DNA of 64,000 nucleotides, taken from Pandoraea bronchicola. Lineage in GTDB: Bacteria; Pseudomonadota; Gammaproteobacteria; Burkholderiales; Burkholderiaceae. Position 1 is the first letter of the stretch, and each line of letters begins with the position of its first letter. The DNA is taken from positions 1 through 64,000 of the forward strand of contig NZ_CABPST010000008.1 in assembly GCF_902459805.1 (NCBI RefSeq), written 5' to 3'. Below, piece by piece: positions 1 through 8,710 of the stretch. The translations under genes and the position numbers were made by a program. The notes below the pieces were generated by a model, which was not told where the DNA came from, did no database searches, and saw only the letters and a program-made list of their open reading frames with translations.

Positions 1-288
1 CCGCTGGCGGACAAGCTGGGTGCGGCGTTGGGCGCCTCGCGTGCCGCAGTCGACGCGGGCTACGTGCCGAACGACTACCAGGTCGGCCAGACGGGCAAGA
101 TCGTGGCGCCGCAGTTGTACATTGCGGTGGGTATCTCGGGGGCGATCCAACACCTGGCGGGGATGAAGGATTCGAAGGTGATCGTGGCGATCAACAAGGA
201 TCCGGAAGCGCCGATCTTCTCGGTGGCGGATTACGGCCTGGTGGGCGATCTGTTTACGGTGGTGCCGGAACTGACGGGTGCGCTGTAA
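1..288 (+). CDS. etfA: Electron transfer flavoprotein alpha subunit, C-terminal part
   Basis: The reading frame is open from base 1 and ends at a TAA, so only about the last 95 residues are present; the start lies outside the window. ETF alpha binds FAD and AMP-side contacts in its C-terminal domain and passes electrons from acyl-CoA dehydrogenases to ETF-ubiquinone oxidoreductase. The visible part carries the family signature region: [20 protein letters not shown], then [16 protein letters not shown] and ADYGLVGDL. etfB would be expected just upstream. The acyl-CoA dehydrogenase gene that follows 179 bp downstream is a natural electron donor partner. Confidence 0.95.
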   Translation, partial: PLADKLGAALGASRAAVDAGYVPNDYQVGQTGKIVAPQLYIAVGISGAIQHLAGMKDSKVIVAINKDPEAPIFSVADYGLVGDLFTVVPELTGAL

Positions 289-467
289 GCGTGTTGTGAA
301 GTGACGTTGCGGGCAGTGCGTCGGTGGAAGATGCGCTGCCCGCAGCCGATTCGCATGAGGAGACCGGCGGCGGTGCGGTGTCTTTATGCGAATCGGTCAA
401 ACAAAATAATAAGAACCCCGGCATTTGCCACCATCAGCAGGCAATCGGAATCCCTTGGAGGAACGAC

Positions 468-2249
468 ATGAGTTATCAGGCCCCGATCAAGGACATGCAG
501 TTCGTGATGAACGAACTGGCGGACCTGGCGAGTATCGCGGCGCTGCCAGGCTATGAGGATGCCTCGCCCGAACTTGCGCAGGCCGTGCTCGAGGAAGCCG
601 CACGTTTTAATCAGGAAGTGCTGGCGCCGCTGAACGTCATTGGCGATCAGCAGCCGAGCACGTGGAAGGACGGCGTTGTCACTACGACGCCGGGGTTCAA
701 GGAAGCCTTCCGGCAGTTTTCAGACGCTGGCTGGCAGGGGGTGCTGCATCCGCAGGAGTTCGGCGGACAGGGCCTGCCCAAGCTCGTTGCCACGCCCTGC
801 ACGGAAATGCTCAACGCGGCGAACCTGTCGTTCGCCCTGTGTCCGTTGCTGACCGACGGAGCGGTGGAAGCGCTGCTCACCGCAGGCACCGATGCGCAAC
901 GTGCCCTCTACGTCCCGAAGCTGCTCTCGGGCGAGTGGACCGGCACGATGAACCTGACCGAGCCGCAAGCCGGTTCCGATCTGGCGCTGGTGCGAACGCG
1001 GGCGGACCGGGAAGCCGACGGCACTTACCGCATCTTCGGTACGAAGATTTTCATCACATTCGGTGAGCACGACATGGCCGGGAACATCGTGCATCTCGTG
1101 CTGGCGCGTACCCCCGATGCGCCGCCGGGCGTGAAGGGCATTTCGCTGTTCATCGTGCCGAAGTTCGACGTTGACGCGCAAGGCAACCTCGGCGCGCGCA
1201 ACGATGTGCATTGCGTGTCCATTGAACACAAGCTCGGTATCAAGGCGAGCCCGACGGCGGTACTGCAATTCGGCGACAACGGCGGTGCGAAAGGCTACCT
1301 CATCGGCGAGGAGAATCGCGGCCTCGAATACATGTTCATCATGATGAACGCGGCGCGCTTTGCGGTCGGCATGCAAGGTGTGGCCATCGCCGATCGTGCC
1401 TATCAGCATGCGGTGGCTTACGCACGCGAGCGTCTGCAAAGCCGCCCGGTGGATGGCTCGTCGCGCGACGCCGTGTCGATCATCCACCACCCCGACGTCA
1501 AGCGCATGCTCATGACGATGCGCGCACTGACCGAAGGTGCGCGTGCGCTTGCGTACGTGGCGGCGGCGCAGGCCGATATCGGTCATCACGCCGCAGATGC
1601 GGCCGAGCGCAAACGCGCGCAGGCGGTCTACGAATTCCTCGTGCCGATCGTGAAGGGGTGGAGCACCGAAATGTCGCTGGAGGTGACGAGCCTCGGTGTG
1701 CAGGTGCATGGCGGTATGGGTTTTATCGAAGAGACGGGGGCGGCACAGTACTATCGCGACGCGCGCATTCTTCCTATCTACGAAGGCACGACTGCGATTC
1801 AGGCGAACGATCTGATCGGCCGCAAGACGCTGCGCGATGGCGGCGCCGTGGCGCGCGCGCTGTGCGAGCAGATCCTCTCGACGGAGAACCAACTGCGGGC
1901 ATCGGGTGGTGTGGGGCAAGCGGTGGCGGAGCGCCTGGCGAAGGGACGCGAAGCGCTGTCGATCGTCGTCGACTACGTGGTCGCGAACACGCAGGACAAC
2001 GCGAATGCCGTGTTTGCGGGCAGCGTGCCGTATCTGAAGCTCGCCGGCATCGTGCTGGGCGGCTGGCAGATGGGACGTGCATTGTTGGCGGCACAGAAAT
2101 CGCGAGATCAGGACCCGTCGTTTTACGACGCCAAGATCGGAACCGCGCGCTTCTTTGCGGACCACATCCTCACGCAGGCGCCGGGCCTCGCACAGGCGAT
2201 TACCGAGGGCGCAGACTCTGCGCTGTCGCTGAACGAAGCGCAGTTCTGA
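468..2249 (+). CDS. Acyl-CoA dehydrogenase, long (about 593 residue) subfamily
   Basis: FAD-dependent dehydrogenase that introduces the alpha-beta double bond in acyl-CoA thioesters and donates electrons to ETF, whose gene ends just upstream. The ATG at 468 is preceded by GGAGGAACGAC and is preferred over an open extension back to 324. The order is: N-terminal helical domain (ACADN), middle beta domain with MNLTEPQAGSDLA near residue 150, C-terminal helical domain with QVHGGMGFIEE, and a C-terminal extra domain. The likely catalytic base is Glu439 in PIYEGTTAIQ. At 593 residues it is longer than the roughly 380-residue classical enzymes and matches the group often annotated as DmdC-like. The real acyl substrate cannot be read from sequence. 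Confidence 0.93.
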   Translation: MSYQAPIKDMQFVMNELADLASIAALPGYEDASPELAQAVLEEAARFNQEVLAPLNVIGDQQPSTWKDGVVTTTPGFKEAFRQFSDAGWQGVLHPQEFGGQGLPKLVATPCTEMLNAANLSFALCPLLTDGAVEALLTAGTDAQRALYVPKLLSGEWTGTMNLTEPQAGSDLALVRTRADREADGTYRIFGTKIFITFGEHDMAGNIVHLVLARTPDAPPGVKGISLFIVPKFDVDAQGNLGARNDVHCVSIEHKLGIKASPTAVLQFGDNGGAKGYLIGEENRGLEYMFIMMNAARFAVGMQGVAIADRAYQHAVAYARERLQSRPVDGSSRDAVSIIHHPDVKRMLMTMRALTEGARALAYVAAAQADIGHHAADAAERKRAQAVYEFLVPIVKGWSTEMSLEVTSLGVQVHGGMGFIEETGAAQYYRDARILPIYEGTTAIQANDLIGRKTLRDGGAVARALCEQILSTENQLRASGGVGQAVAERLAKGREALSIVVDYVVANTQDNANAVFAGSVPYLKLAGIVLGGWQMGRALLAAQKSRDQDPSFYDAKIGTARFFADHILTQAPGLAQAITEGADSALSLNEAQF

Positions 2250-2664
2250 TTGTCCGGCCGCGTGAGCGAGACGTAAAAAGGGCGGTCTGCGGACCCAATG
2301 CCGTTTAGCCAAGGGATTGTTTGCGAAGCGGTACGGTGTACTTCGGATGTCGGGCTTTGACGGCTCAGGGGCTTGTCCTCTGGGCCGTTTTTCCTTGAGC
2401 CGTCCGGCGGCGCACGGTCTGCGACAGAGACGCTTGAACGGACAAAAGACGGCATTCGACATCGCGGCGGGATTCGGCAACAATCCATTCTCTGCCTGAG
2501 ATGGTAAATGCGCGCTCCCGTCGCGCGAAGAAATGCCAAAGTGCGAGCGGTGCGAGTGCCTTGGCCGTGAGAAGTCAGATCGCGTGGCCTGACGCTCGCT
2601 GCTCGGAAAGCACAAAGCACCGTACTCCTAAGCTAATCGTCAGGCCGTCCACGAGGATTGAACG
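2250..2664. other. Intergenic stretch, 415 bp
   Basis: Lies between the acyl-CoA dehydrogenase and a small membrane protein gene. It holds the hairpin with T-run listed separately at 2361-2393, and presumably the promoter of the gene at 2665 in its right half. Short open frames here lack ribosome binding sites and recognisable products. I see no RNA gene. Confidence 0.6.
2361..2393 (+). terminator. Rho-independent terminator
   Basis: The arms CGGCTCAGGGG and CCTCTGGGCCG pair over 11 bp (two G-U pairs) around a short loop and are followed by TTTTTCCTT. It sits about 110 bp after the acyl-CoA dehydrogenase stop and probably ends the etf-acd transcript. Confidence 0.7.
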
Positions 2665-3234
2665 ATGTCGCTGTTCATTGGAAAACTCATATTGACCGTG
2701 CCCGTCGCGTACGCGTTGGTATACCCGTTACTGAATCCCGCAGCGGATGCGGGGGTGTTTCGGGAGCTAAACGCGATCGGCCCTACGGGCGGCGTGGTTG
2801 TCACGCTCGTATTCCTGGCGGCGGTCTTCCTCTACTGTCGCGATCTTCAGCGCTCGCTCACCCTTGTCAAACCTGAATCGCGTGCGGCGTCCCCGCGAAG
2901 CGTATGGCTTATGTTTGTGCTGCCTTACAACTTCATCGAGGATTTTTTTATTGTTGTGCATGTGGCCCAATCGCTGCGACGCGAGGCTCGGCGCAATGAA
3001 GCGCTGCGGCCGTTTCGAAGCTTCGGGTTGGTGTCGGGCCTTGGCTGGTGCACTGCGCAGATTGTGTCTCTGATACCGCATGAACTGGGTGCGGCCGCAG
3101 GATTGTTCGCGCTGCCGCTCTGGGGAGTTCACTGGCGGCTGATCAGGATGACGAATGCGGCACTTGCCAAAGCAGCATGTGACGCTCAGTCGCCCCTCGA
3201 CGTCGCTACCCGCAGCCCGGGAAATTCAACTTAA
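2665..3234 (+). CDS. Small integral membrane protein of unknown function
   Basis: A 189-residue protein I do not recognise. GAGG eight bases before the ATG supports the start. Hydrophobic segments are visible at about residues 4-24, 42-62, 85-105 (including VWLMFVLPYNFIEDFFIVV) and 125-155, so it is probably a four-helix inner-membrane protein. The segments are separated by charged stretches such as SLRREARRNEALR. The C-terminal 30 residues are polar. It stands alone: the upstream terminator at 2361 separates it from the acyl-CoA dehydrogenase, and the next genes are on the other strand. No function is inferred. Confidence 0.7.
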   Translation: MSLFIGKLILTVPVAYALVYPLLNPAADAGVFRELNAIGPTGGVVVTLVFLAAVFLYCRDLQRSLTLVKPESRAASPRSVWLMFVLPYNFIEDFFIVVHVAQSLRREARRNEALRPFRSFGLVSGLGWCTAQIVSLIPHELGAAAGLFALPLWGVHWRLIRMTNAALAKAACDAQSPLDVATRSPGNST

Positions 3235-3406
3235 GGCCGATTGACCGGATGTGCGGTGCAGTGCGCCGGAATCGACACACACCGCGAGCGTTAAGGCGTA
3301 AGCCGTCGTTGTCGGGTGCGGGCCTTGTCTTGCGGCGGCGAGCGCCAGTGGTGTGCGCATGCCGAGTCCAGGGCCAGATACCGTGCCGACGCGAATTGAG
3401 CGGACG

Positions 3407-3436
3407 AAAAAAAACGGCACTGCTTGCGCAGTGCCG
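3407..3436 (-). terminator. Rho-independent terminator of 6S RNA
   Basis: Read on the minus strand, the stem CGGCACTGC / GCAGTGCCG with a 4-base loop is followed by eight T residues. It lies directly after the predicted 3' end of 6S RNA. Confidence 0.85.
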
Positions 3437-3443
3437 TGCATTG

Positions 3444-3622
3444 GGTCCCCGCCACAGCCGCTAAGCCGGCATCCTGAACCGTGAGGCTCAAGGTGGTCGC
3501 GGTTAGTAGCGCTTTGGGTTCATCAGACAGAGTGACGCTCACGCCAGCACTACAAACTTCCGCAACCTGCAACAGATCATTGGTTCAAGGAATCTATGAC
3601 TTTCGCGAACCAGGCAGGGAAA
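3444..3622 (-). ncRNA. ssrS: 6S RNA
   Basis: 6S RNA binds sigma70 RNA polymerase holoenzyme as a promoter mimic and down-regulates transcription in stationary phase. The evidence is positional and structural. It lies directly downstream of zapA on the same strand, the usual place in beta- and gammaproteobacteria. The two ends pair (TTCCCTGCC with GGCGGGGA), and a second stem (ATTCCTTGAACC with GGTTCAGGAT) closes an open central region. The length between the closing arms is close to the usual 180 nt, and a strong terminator follows. The exact ends are inferred from pairing. The 5-formyltetrahydrofolate cyclo-ligase gene often found after ssrS is absent here. Confidence 0.75.
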
Positions 3623-3658
3623 ACTAACTTTTTGAATCGGACGGCAGCGAGTGAATTT

Positions 3659-3970
3659 TCAGTTCTGATACTGATCGATCACAGCGCTCAGTCGTTCGTT
3701 CATGCGGTTCATTCTACTCTGAATTTCTTCGGCGGGGAATGCTTGTCCAGCAGCAATACTTTTTTCCAGCGCTAGCAATTCGGATGCCAGGCTCAACGCT
3801 GCCATGACGGCAATCCGGTCGGTGCCACGCACACTGCTCTGGGCGCGAACCTTGCTCATTTCGGCATCGACGCGGGACACGGCGGACAGCAGGTCAGCCT
3901 CATGTTCCGGCGGGCAGGCAAGCCGGTAGGACTGTTCGAGAATGTTGACTTCGAGCTGCTTGATCGTCAT
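3659..3970 (-). CDS. zapA: Cell division protein ZapA
   Basis: ZapA bundles and stabilises FtsZ protofilaments at the division ring. The 103-residue length is normal for the family. The N-terminal head MTIKQLEVNILEQSYRLACP is followed by the conserved region around DRIAVMAALSLASELL and a C-terminal coiled coil. The start codon overlaps the stop of the upstream coiled-coil gene in an ATGA, so the two are translationally coupled. 6S RNA follows downstream on the same strand. Confidence 0.93.
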   Translation of the reverse strand: MTIKQLEVNILEQSYRLACPPEHEADLLSAVSRVDAEMSKVRAQSSVRGTDRIAVMAALSLASELLALEKSIAAGQAFPAEEIQSRMNRMNERLSAVIDQYQN

Positions 3971-4278
3971 GCGTTTTCTCCACCGGGGGTGCCGAGCAGA
4001 TCCATTTGACCCTCAGCGGGGTTTTGCGTAGGGAGCTTTTCCAGGATGGCGTTCAGGCGAACTTGTGCCTCGTCGATCTTGGCGGCGAGCTGATCGCGCT
4101 GCAAACGCAGGGCGTCGCGCTCGGTGCGCAACTGCTCGATAGCGACGCGGGTTTCGTCGCATTCGGCGCGCGCGCGATCGAGTTCGGCGAGCAGCGCTTG
4201 ATTGTGTTGATGAAAACGTTGGCTTATCAGAACCAACTGTTCAATTTTGTCGGTGAGATGATCGAGATCGGTGAGCAT
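3967..4278 (-). CDS. Coiled-coil protein of the TIGR02449 / ZapB-like type
   Basis: A 103-residue protein that is almost entirely a predicted coiled coil (about residues 5-90), with heptad-spaced Leu/Ile and repeated charged residues such as EQLRTERDALRLQRDQLAAK. Small coiled-coil genes directly upstream of zapA are typical of beta- and gammaproteobacteria and are taken to be cell-division accessory proteins. The 4-base overlap with zapA supports joint expression. A role at the Z-ring is inferred from context only. Confidence 0.8.
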   Translation of the reverse strand: MLTDLDHLTDKIEQLVLISQRFHQHNQALLAELDRARAECDETRVAIEQLRTERDALRLQRDQLAAKIDEAQVRLNAILEKLPTQNPAEGQMDLLGTPGGENA

Positions 4279-4770
4279 CGGGCTGCGTCCTCTTAATTGC
4301 CCTACATTCTAACGGAATCGGCGGCCAATGCCCGAAGAACGAGCATTGACGCTCGCTCCAATGGCCCCTACACTTGCGGCACTTCGGTGCTCGCGCACGC
4401 CCCTCCGGCATGCGCAGTTCAACGGGAAACAGGGAGCCGCGCCCCCACACGGGCTGGCCAACCTGTGCTGCCCCCGCAACGGTAAGTCATCCTTTCGGCC
4501 CGAAAGGTTTCCGAAAACGCGCTTCGCCTTTATCGCCACTGTGAGCTGTCCGCTCGCGGGAAGGCCGGTCAGGCGCGATGATGACCAGCCCGGATACCGG
4601 CCGGAGTGAGTGGGGAACCATGCCGCCCGGCACTGCCGTTGGTGGCCTGCTGTCGTTTTCATGTGTCGATGCTTTGCATCTGTGACGTGTCACCGGCGCT
4701 CCCCTTGCGCCGGCGGCCCGCGGGGGAACGGGTCTAGGCAATAAGAAAACTACGGAAGTCACACCAGACC
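4279..4770. other. Leader region upstream of btuB, 492 bp
   Basis: The stretch between the minus-strand zapA pair and btuB. It contains the promoter, B12 riboswitch and expression platform of the cobalamin operon, and presumably the start region of the minus-strand zapA transcript near 4280-4330. No coding gene is supported here. Confidence 0.8.
4381..4612 (+). promoter_or_regulatory. Cobalamin (B12) riboswitch
   Basis: Conserved blocks appear in the expected order: GGGAAACAGGGAGCC (4424-4438), GTGCTGCCCCCGCAACGGTAA (about 4468-4488), CCACTGTGAG, GGGAAGGCCGGTCAGG and the B12 box AGCCCGGATACCGGCC (4587-4602). Adenosylcobalamin binding would lower expression of the downstream btuB-btuC-btuD-cob genes. 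A further hairpin, CCGGCGC / GCGCCGG at 4693-4713, lies between the aptamer and the btuB start and may belong to the expression platform. The outer aptamer borders are approximate. Confidence 0.95.
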
Positions 4771-6771
4771 ATGCGCACCCACGTTCGCGCGATGGCGCCG
4801 CACGCGCCTGCTTTTGCACGCCTAGCCTCGGCACCTGCCGCTTTTGTTCCCACCCTGCATCGCGTCGCTTTCGCCGCTGCCATGCTGGCCGCCAGTGTCG
4901 GCGCCCATGCACAGTCGGCCCAGCCGGCCGATGCCACGCCCGCTGCTCCGGTGGCTCCCGCAGCCCCGGTTGTCGTTGCCGCCAACACCGTCGACAGCCC
5001 GACGGCCGCCCAGCTCAAGACGACCGTCGTGACGGCCTCGCGTACCGAGCAGAAGCTGGCCGACACGCTGGCTGCAACCTCGGTGATTACGCGTGAAGAC
5101 ATCGAGCAAAGCCAGGAGCAGGACCTGCCGACGCTGCTGCGCGGTCAGGCCGGCGTGGAAATCGTGCAGAACGGCGGCTTCGGCACGTCGGCCAGCATCT
5201 TCATGCGCGGTGCTGCGTCGAACGCCTCGCTAGTGCTCATCGATGGTGTGCCTGTCAATTCGGCCTCGCTGGGCACGACGAACATCTCGCAGATTCCTGT
5301 GTCGCAGATTGATCACATCGAGATCGTGCGCGGCAACGTCTCGGCGCTGTACGGTTCGCAAGCCGTGGGCGGCGTGATCCAGATCTTTACGCGCAAGGGC
5401 GATGGCGGCCCGCCGCGCGCGTACGCTGAAGTTGGCTATGGCACGAACAACACGACGCAGGCCAATGCCGGTATCGCCGGTTCGTTCGATGATGGCAAGA
5501 CACGCTTCTCGCTGGACGTTTCCCGTTTCCATACCAACGGCATTTCGGCAATGGACCCGCGTTTCAATCGGAATGCGAACCCTAATCGTAATGGTGACGA
5601 CAATACCAGCGTCACGGCGTCGGTCTCGCGAAAGCTCGGCGACACGTGGGAAGTGGGCGCCCGCATGTTCCAGAGCGACGGTAGCTATAGCTACGATAGC
5701 AACTTCGGCAAACCGACCGATCTGAACGACACCGATACCCGCGTGCGTCAGATTTCGGGTTATGCGAAGGGCAAGATCACCGACAAGTGGAGCACGCGCT
5801 TCACCGTCACGCAGGGCGACGATTACAGCTACAACTATCTGAACGGCAAGGGGAACGGCAACTTCCACACGTCGAGCAATCAGATCGACTGGGCCAACGA
5901 ATACGCCTTCATGCCGGATCAGAAGCTGATTGCGGGCTACACGCGTCTGGAGCAGACGCTCGAGAGCAACACCAACTATGGCCGCAACAACCGCCATCTC
6001 GATTCGCCGTATCTGGGCTACGAAGGGACATTCGGCAAGCATCAGGTGCAGGCCAACGTGCGTCGCGACGTGTACTCCGACTTCGGTGGGGCGAACAGCT
6101 ACTGGCTCGGCTACGGCTACAACCTGACGAATCAGTGGAAGTTCATGGCCAATGCGTCCGACGGCTTCCGCGCGCCGACCTTCAACGAACTGTTCTACCC
6201 GGGCTACGGCAATCCGAACCTGCAGCCGGAACGTTCGATCTCCAAGGAATTGGGCGTTCAGTTCAACGGCGGCGAACGTCTTGGCCTGGTCAAGTTGACG
6301 GGCTTCCAGACCAATTACACGAACCTGATTCAGTCGCTGACCGTGTTCCCGTACACTGCCGCGAACGTGGCCAAGGCGCGTGTCGAAGGTCTTGAGCTGA
6401 CCTACACGGGCCGTCCGCTGTTCGGCGTGGATGTGCGCGCGTCGTTCACGCGTCAGAATCCGACGGATCTGGATGCCGACAAGCAACTTGCACGTCGTGC
6501 CAGGCAGTTCGGTTCGGTGGGGCTGTCCAAGCGGTTCGACAAGCTCACCGTTGGCGGCGATGTGTTTTACAGCGGCGAGCGTTACGATACAGGCGGCCAG
6601 CATCTCGGTGCCTACACGCTCCTGAACCTTCAGGCTCGCTACGATATCGACAAATCCTGGTACGTCTCGGCGCACCTGGACAACGTCTTCAACAAGAACT
6701 ACCAGACGGTCTATGGCTACAACACCCTCGGGCGTGCGATTTACGTCTCGCTCGGCTGGAAGCAGTTCTAA
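4771..6771 (+). CDS. btuB: TonB-dependent outer membrane cobalamin receptor
   Basis: A 666-residue TonB-dependent receptor for corrinoid uptake. The signal peptide is long (basic start, hydrophobic AAMLAASVGAHA, cleavage near residue 48) and is followed by a Pro/Ala-rich spacer and a TonB-box-like TTVVTASRTEQ near residue 84. The plug domain follows, with LLRGQAGVEI, LVLIDGVPVN and the conserved RGNVSALYGSQAVGGVIQI, and then a 22-strand barrel ending in the aromatic signature LGWKQF. Placement after a B12 riboswitch and in front of btuC and btuD makes cobalamin the expected ligand. A downstream ATG at codon 8 is an alternative start. Confidence 0.93.
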   Translation: MRTHVRAMAPHAPAFARLASAPAAFVPTLHRVAFAAAMLAASVGAHAQSAQPADATPAAPVAPAAPVVVAANTVDSPTAAQLKTTVVTASRTEQKLADTLAATSVITREDIEQSQEQDLPTLLRGQAGVEIVQNGGFGTSASIFMRGAASNASLVLIDGVPVNSASLGTTNISQIPVSQIDHIEIVRGNVSALYGSQAVGGVIQIFTRKGDGGPPRAYAEVGYGTNNTTQANAGIAGSFDDGKTRFSLDVSRFHTNGISAMDPRFNRNANPNRNGDDNTSVTASVSRKLGDTWEVGARMFQSDGSYSYDSNFGKPTDLNDTDTRVRQISGYAKGKITDKWSTRFTVTQGDDYSYNYLNGKGNGNFHTSSNQIDWANEYAFMPDQKLIAGYTRLEQTLESNTNYGRNNRHLDSPYLGYEGTFGKHQVQANVRRDVYSDFGGANSYWLGYGYNLTNQWKFMANASDGFRAPTFNELFYPGYGNPNLQPERSISKELGVQFNGGERLGLVKLTGFQTNYTNLIQSLTVFPYTAANVAKARVEGLELTYTGRPLFGVDVRASFTRQNPTDLDADKQLARRARQFGSVGLSKRFDKLTVGGDVFYSGERYDTGGQHLGAYTLLNLQARYDIDKSWYVSAHLDNVFNKNYQTVYGYNTLGRAIYVSLGWKQF

Positions 6772-6801
6772 CGACGCGCCGGCGCGGCGTCACGCCGCAT
6801 C

Positions 6802-7797
6802 ATGACGCTGCGTCGCGCGCTCGCCATCTGGGCAGGACTGGCCGGCCTTGCGCTGGTCATTCTGCTGGCGTCTCTCATGTTGGGGAGCGTGCCGGTCTCG
6901 CCGCGCGAGATCGGTACGTTACTGCTTGGCCACGACGCGGGTCTTGCGGGCGACGTGGTCTGGCGTCTGCGCCTGCCGCGTGCGCTCGCGGCGTTCGCCT
7001 GCGGGGGCCTGCTCGCCGTCGCAGGCACGCTGATGCAGAGCCTGTTGCGCAATCCTCTCGCCGACCCGTATGTGCTGGGTATTTCCGGCGGCGCAGGTGT
7101 TGCAGCGCTTGCCTCGCTGGCGCTCATGCTGCCCTTCTTCTGGGTGCAGACGAGTGCTTTCTTCGGCGCCCTCGCCGCCATCGCCATCGTGATGGCGCTC
7201 TCGCACCGCAGTTTTTTACGTCCCGGCGATCAGGACAGCAGTACCAAACTGCTGCTCACCGGCGTGATGATGGCTGCGGGCTTTGGCGCACTCGTGACCC
7301 TCATTCTTACGCTCGCACCCGACGCCAGTCTGCGCGGCATGCTGTTTTGGCTCACGGGAGATCTGAACGGTGTCGACCGTGCCTCATTGCCGTTGATTGC
7401 GCTTGCCGCGACGCTGCTCATGGTGTGCCCGGTCGCGCACCGCCTGAACGTACTGTTGCGCGGTGACGCGGTGGCGCAAGCGGTTGGCGTGGCGGTCGGG
7501 CCGTTGCGCGCACGCATCTATCTGGCGGCGTCGCTGGCGACTGCGATTGCCGTGACTACCGCCGGCAGCATCGGCTTCGTCGGTCTCGTCGTGCCGCATA
7601 TTCTGCGCCTGCGTTTCGGCAACGATCAGCGCATGTTGTTGCCCGCCGCGGCGCTCGCGGGCGGTGCGATGTTGATGCTGGCCGATCTTGTGGCACGTAC
7701 CGTCATTGCGCCAACGCAACTCCCCGTTGGCGTGATTACCGCGATGATCGGTGTGCCGGTCTTCCTGTGGCTGCTTTCCCGGCGGGCCATCCGATGA
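6802..7797 (+). CDS. btuC: Vitamin B12 ABC transporter permease, FecCD family
   Basis: A 331-residue inner membrane permease of the FecCD/BtuC family with about ten hydrophobic segments. Characteristic family sequences are visible: LPRALAAFACGGLLAVAGTL, NPLADPYVLGISGGAG, the coupling-helix region and the C-terminal GSIGFVGLVVPHILR. It starts 30 bp after btuB and overlaps btuD by four bases, so it is in the riboswitch-controlled operon. With btuD and the minus-strand btuF it forms a complete BtuCD-F importer. Confidence 0.94.
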   Translation: MTLRRALAIWAGLAGLALVILLASLMLGSVPVSPREIGTLLLGHDAGLAGDVVWRLRLPRALAAFACGGLLAVAGTLMQSLLRNPLADPYVLGISGGAGVAALASLALMLPFFWVQTSAFFGALAAIAIVMALSHRSFLRPGDQDSSTKLLLTGVMMAAGFGALVTLILTLAPDASLRGMLFWLTGDLNGVDRASLPLIALAATLLMVCPVAHRLNVLLRGDAVAQAVGVAVGPLRARIYLAASLATAIAVTTAGSIGFVGLVVPHILRLRFGNDQRMLLPAAALAGGAMLMLADLVARTVIAPTQLPVGVITAMIGVPVFLWLLSRRAIR

Positions 7798-8618
7798 GCA
7801 CACCATTGCTCCAAACTCACGCTCTGACGCTGCATGCCGGCAAGCGCGTACTCGTCGACTGGCTCGATATTGCCGTCGCGCCGGGGCAATGCTGGTGTCT
7901 GGCCGGGCCGAACGGCGCAGGCAAGACGACCCTGCTCAGCACCCTCGCGGGGCTGCGTCCCATCGAAGACAAAGCGCAACGCGACTCGGCCATCAGCGCG
8001 AGCGGCCGTGTCGAGATTGGCGGCAAGCCGTTGGCGCAGTGGCGTCCCGCGCCGCTCGCCAAGGTGCGCGCGCTCATGCCGCAACAGACGCGCGACGCGT
8101 TTGGCGCCACGGCACTCGAAGTCGTGCTGGCAGGACGTCACCCGTATCTGGCGCAAGGCCGCTGGGGCGCCTGGGAATCTGATGACGATATCGCCGCCGC
8201 CGTGGCTGCACTCGCGCAAGTCGGCCTGGAGGACTTCGCAACGCGCGACGTCACCACGCTCTCGGGGGGCGAGCGTCAGCGTGTATCGCTGGCCGCCGTT
8301 CTGGCGCAGGCCACGCCGTTGCTGCTGCTCGACGAGCCGGTCTCGCATCTCGATCTGCATCATCAGATCGATGCCCTCGAACAGCTCGCGCGCCATGCCG
8401 AGCGTGACGGCGCTGCCGTCATTTTCTCGTGCCACGATCTGAATCTCGCACGGCGCTTCGCCACGCATGCGCTACTGCTCGACGGTCGCGGCGGCTGGCG
8501 CGCCGGCCCGGTGCGCGACGTGCTCTCGGCCGAGCATTGCAGCGACGCCTTCGGCTATCCGCTGCGCCTCATTCGCGATGGCGACGACGAGGCGCTCGTG
8601 CCGCGGCACCGTTCCTGA
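7794..8618 (+). CDS. btuD: Vitamin B12 ABC transporter ATP-binding protein
   Basis: ATPase of the corrinoid importer, 274 residues from the ATG at 7794, which overlaps the btuC stop in an ATGA. An upstream in-frame ATG at 7767 lies inside btuC and is less likely. Walker A GPNGAGKTT, signature LSGGERQRV, Walker B LLLLDEPVSHLD and the switch histidine in FSCHD are all intact. It lies between btuC and cobO in the riboswitch operon. Confidence 0.93.
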   Translation: MSTPLLQTHALTLHAGKRVLVDWLDIAVAPGQCWCLAGPNGAGKTTLLSTLAGLRPIEDKAQRDSAISASGRVEIGGKPLAQWRPAPLAKVRALMPQQTRDAFGATALEVVLAGRHPYLAQGRWGAWESDDDIAAAVAALAQVGLEDFATRDVTTLSGGERQRVSLAAVLAQATPLLLLDEPVSHLDLHHQIDALEQLARHAERDGAAVIFSCHDLNLARRFATHALLLDGRGGWRAGPVRDVLSAEHCSDAFGYPLRLIRDGDDEALVPRHRS

Positions 8619-8710
8619 GCGCCGCGCATGACGCCACGATGCGCAGGCTTACACTCTCATTCGCGTGCGGCCATCGTGTGCCGTACGCCCGCTTTTCACA
8701 GGTGCTGTCC

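Noticed and set aside
720-2615. 631-residue minus-strand open frame opposite the acyl-CoA dehydrogenase gene
   Set aside because: Arg/His-rich translation typical of the antisense of GC-rich genes; no ribosome binding site, no family pattern, and full overlap with a clear gene.
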